A DNA stretch of 64,000 nucleotides from Metabacillus halosaccharovorans (GTDB lineage Bacteria > Bacillota > Bacilli > Bacillales > Bacillaceae), in contig NZ_KV917371.1 of the NCBI RefSeq assembly GCF_002019635.1, positions 2,790,001 to 2,854,000 on the forward strand, read 5' to 3'. A program made the translations under genes and the position numbers. Shown here in pieces: positions 62,571 through 64,000 of the stretch (its first letter is position 1; the number at the start of each line of letters is the position of its first letter). A model generated the notes under the pieces. That model ran no database searches. It saw only the letters and a list, made by a program, of their open reading frames with translations, and had not been told where the DNA came from.

Positions 62571-64000
62571 CTATTTTAATTTAAACGAACTTTTCAGAGA
62601 CACGATCCGATTGAATACCGTTTTTTCTGCTGTTGTGTGCTTAGGATCCACATTAAAGTATCCATGGCGGAAGAATTGAAATTTGTCTTGTGGTTGAATA
62701 TCCTTCATATTCGGTTCAATAAATCCTTGTAAAACTTCCAGTGAGTTTTCATTTATATAATCAAGGAACGTTTTTTCTTCTGAAGAATCAACTTCATCTT
62801 CACCTTCTTCGTCTTTTTGCTTATCAAGGATAAGTGGCTCATATAAACGAAATTCAGCAGGCAATGCATGTTTTGCATCAACCCAGTGTAATGTTCCTTT
62901 TACTTTACGACCAGTAAAGCCGGTACCACTCTTTGTTTCCGGATCGTAGGTACAATGAATCTCAATCACATTTCCATTTTCATCTTTAATCACTTCTTCG
63001 CACTTAATGAAATAGGCATGTTTTAATCTTACTTCATTTCCAGGGAACAGACGGAAATACTTTTTGGGAGGGTTTTCCATGAAGTCCTCCTGCTCAATAT
63101 AAATTTCACGGGAGAATGGAATTTGTCTTGTTCCCATCTCAGGCACTTCAGGATTAATCTCTGCATCAAGCATTTCAACTTGATCTTCCGGATAATTGGT
63201 AATGACAACTTTCAAAGGCTTCAAGATTCCCATTGTGCGAGGAGCTTGAAGTTTTAAGTCTTCACGGACAAAATGCTCAAGCATTGCTTCATCTGCAGTA
63301 GCAAATCCTTTAGAAACACCTGTTTCTTTTACAAACTCACGAATAGCTTTTGGCGTATATCCTTTTCTACGTAGCCCGGAGATTGTTGGCATACGTGGAT
63401 CATCCCATCCATCAACAACCTTTTCATCAACTAGTTGTTTTAATTTTCGCTTACTCATTACTGTATTAGTGATACCTAAACGACCAAATTCTATTTGCTG
63501 AGGTTTATGCTCCATTTCACATTCTTCAATGACCCAATTATAAAGAGGGCGTTGGTCCTCAAACTCTGTTGTACATAAGGAATGTGTAATGCCTTCGATT
63601 GCATCTTCAAGTGGATGAGCGAATGCATACATAGGATAGATACACCAAGTATCACCAGTATTATGATGAGTAGCATGTGAAACACGGTAGATAACAGGAT
63701 CACGTAAATTTATATTTGGTGATGACATATCAATTTTTGCGCGGAGAACTTTTTCTCCATTGCCAAATTCCCCATTACGCATACGCTCAAATAAATCAAG
63801 GTTTTCCTCAATAGAGCGATTTCGATATGGACTTTCTTTACCAGGCTCGGTCAATGTACCACGATATTCTCTAATTTCATCCGCTGTTAAATCATCTACA
63901 TAGGCTTTTCCTTTTTTGATAAGAAGAACAGCACGATTGTACATTTCTTCAAAATAATCGGATGCAAAGAATAAACCGTCCCAGTCGTAGCCTAACCAAG
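62571..64000 (-). CDS. glnS: Glutaminyl-tRNA synthetase, 5' end outside the window
   Basis: The last 476 or so residues of a class I synthetase charging tRNA-Gln with glutamine. The frame is open to the window edge, where [18 protein letters not shown] is read. The family stretches include the segment [50 protein letters not shown], described here only by its ends, and VMSKRKL, the KMSKS-type motif. The C-terminal anticodon-binding beta-barrels end in [13 protein letters not shown]. There is no YqeY-like extension at the C-terminus. Classical Bacillus species make Gln-tRNA through GatCAB instead, so a GlnRS is notable. Confidence 0.92.
   Translation of the reverse strand, partial: WLGYDWDGLFFASDYFEEMYNRAVLLIKKGKAYVDDLTADEIREYRGTLTEPGKESPYRNRSIEENLDLFERMRNGEFGNGEKVLRAKIDMSSPNINLRDPVIYRVSHATHHNTGDTWCIYPMYAFAHPLEDAIEGITHSLCTTEFEDQRPLYNWVIEECEMEHKPQQIEFGRLGITNTVMSKRKLKQLVDEKVVDGWDDPRMPTISGLRRKGYTPKAIREFVKETGVSKGFATADEAMLEHFVREDLKLQAPRTMGILKPLKVVITNYPEDQVEMLDAEINPEVPEMGTRQIPFSREIYIEQEDFMENPPKKYFRLFPGNEVRLKHAYFIKCEEVIKDENGNVIEIHCTYDPETKSGTGFTGRKVKGTLHWVDAKHALPAEFRLYEPLILDKQKDEEGEDEVDSSEEKTFLDYINENSLEVLQGFIEPNMKDIQPQDKFQFFRHGYFNVDPKHTTAEKTVFNRIVSLKSSFKLK

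Overview
The window looks like chromosomal DNA from a low-GC, endospore-forming member of the Bacillaceae (Bacillus or a close relative; the species cannot be fixed from this sequence). The evidence is a GerA-type spore germination operon, a Spo0E-like phosphatase, a DUF3231 protein, Bacillus-type ribosome binding sites with frequent TTG/GTG starts, sigma-A promoters, many CcpA cre-like sites, and two intergenic repeat types that I recognise from Bacillus genomes. There are no rRNA, tRNA, IS, prophage or CRISPR features.

Layout. 1-5.7 kb: 3' end of a BCCT glycine betaine transporter, a divergent POT peptide transporter, and a three-gene cluster (gluconate dehydrogenase subunit 3-like protein, GMC flavoprotein, DUF3231 protein). 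5.8-9.9 kb: a complete comQXPA quorum-sensing locus; the 56-aa ComX pre-pheromone gene is too short for a normal ORF call and was read by eye. 9.9-14.6 kb: a circular bacteriocin locus (YIP1-like membrane protein, amylocyclin/circularin-like precursor, large membrane protein, ABC ATPase, SpoIIM/DUF95 protein, small immunity-like protein). A ComA-box-like cluster of three half-sites lies between comA and this locus, so the pheromone probably controls the bacteriocin. 14.6-18.7 kb: SstT transporter and an NrtR-PnuC-NadR NAD salvage operon with an inverted repeat at its promoter. 19.0-24.6 kb: a 790-aa protein carrying two sets of aspartate-rich isoprenoid synthase motifs, SelO, and an RlmCD-type rRNA methyltransferase. 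24.7-25.9 kb: manganese catalase and a YuzF-like protein.

26-47 kb is a carbohydrate island. It holds a LacI regulator divergent from a fructan/sucrose ABC importer with DUF624 protein and GH32 enzyme, a second LacI regulator, a GH13 oligo-1,6-glucosidase, a HAD phosphatase, and a galactan locus (GanR-like regulator, GanS/P/Q importer, GH42 GanA, and a wall-anchored GH53 GanB). Cre-like sites and regulator operators mark its promoters. The model is that GanB cuts galactan at the cell surface, GanSPQ imports oligomers, GanA hydrolyses them inside, and galactan induces through GanR while glucose represses through CcpA.

47-64 kb: Ca2+/cation antiporter, PAS histidine kinase without a response regulator, YpiB-family protein, methyltransferase, Fpg/Nei glycosylase, methionine gamma-lyase whose Shine-Dalgarno can be sequestered in a hairpin, Spo0E-like gene, ger operon (D-B-A-C order), excisionase-like DNA-binding protein, alpha/beta hydrolase behind a 22-bp operator-like palindrome, a membrane-anchored BMP-family protein paired with a second orphan histidine kinase, and a 5'-truncated glutaminyl-tRNA synthetase.
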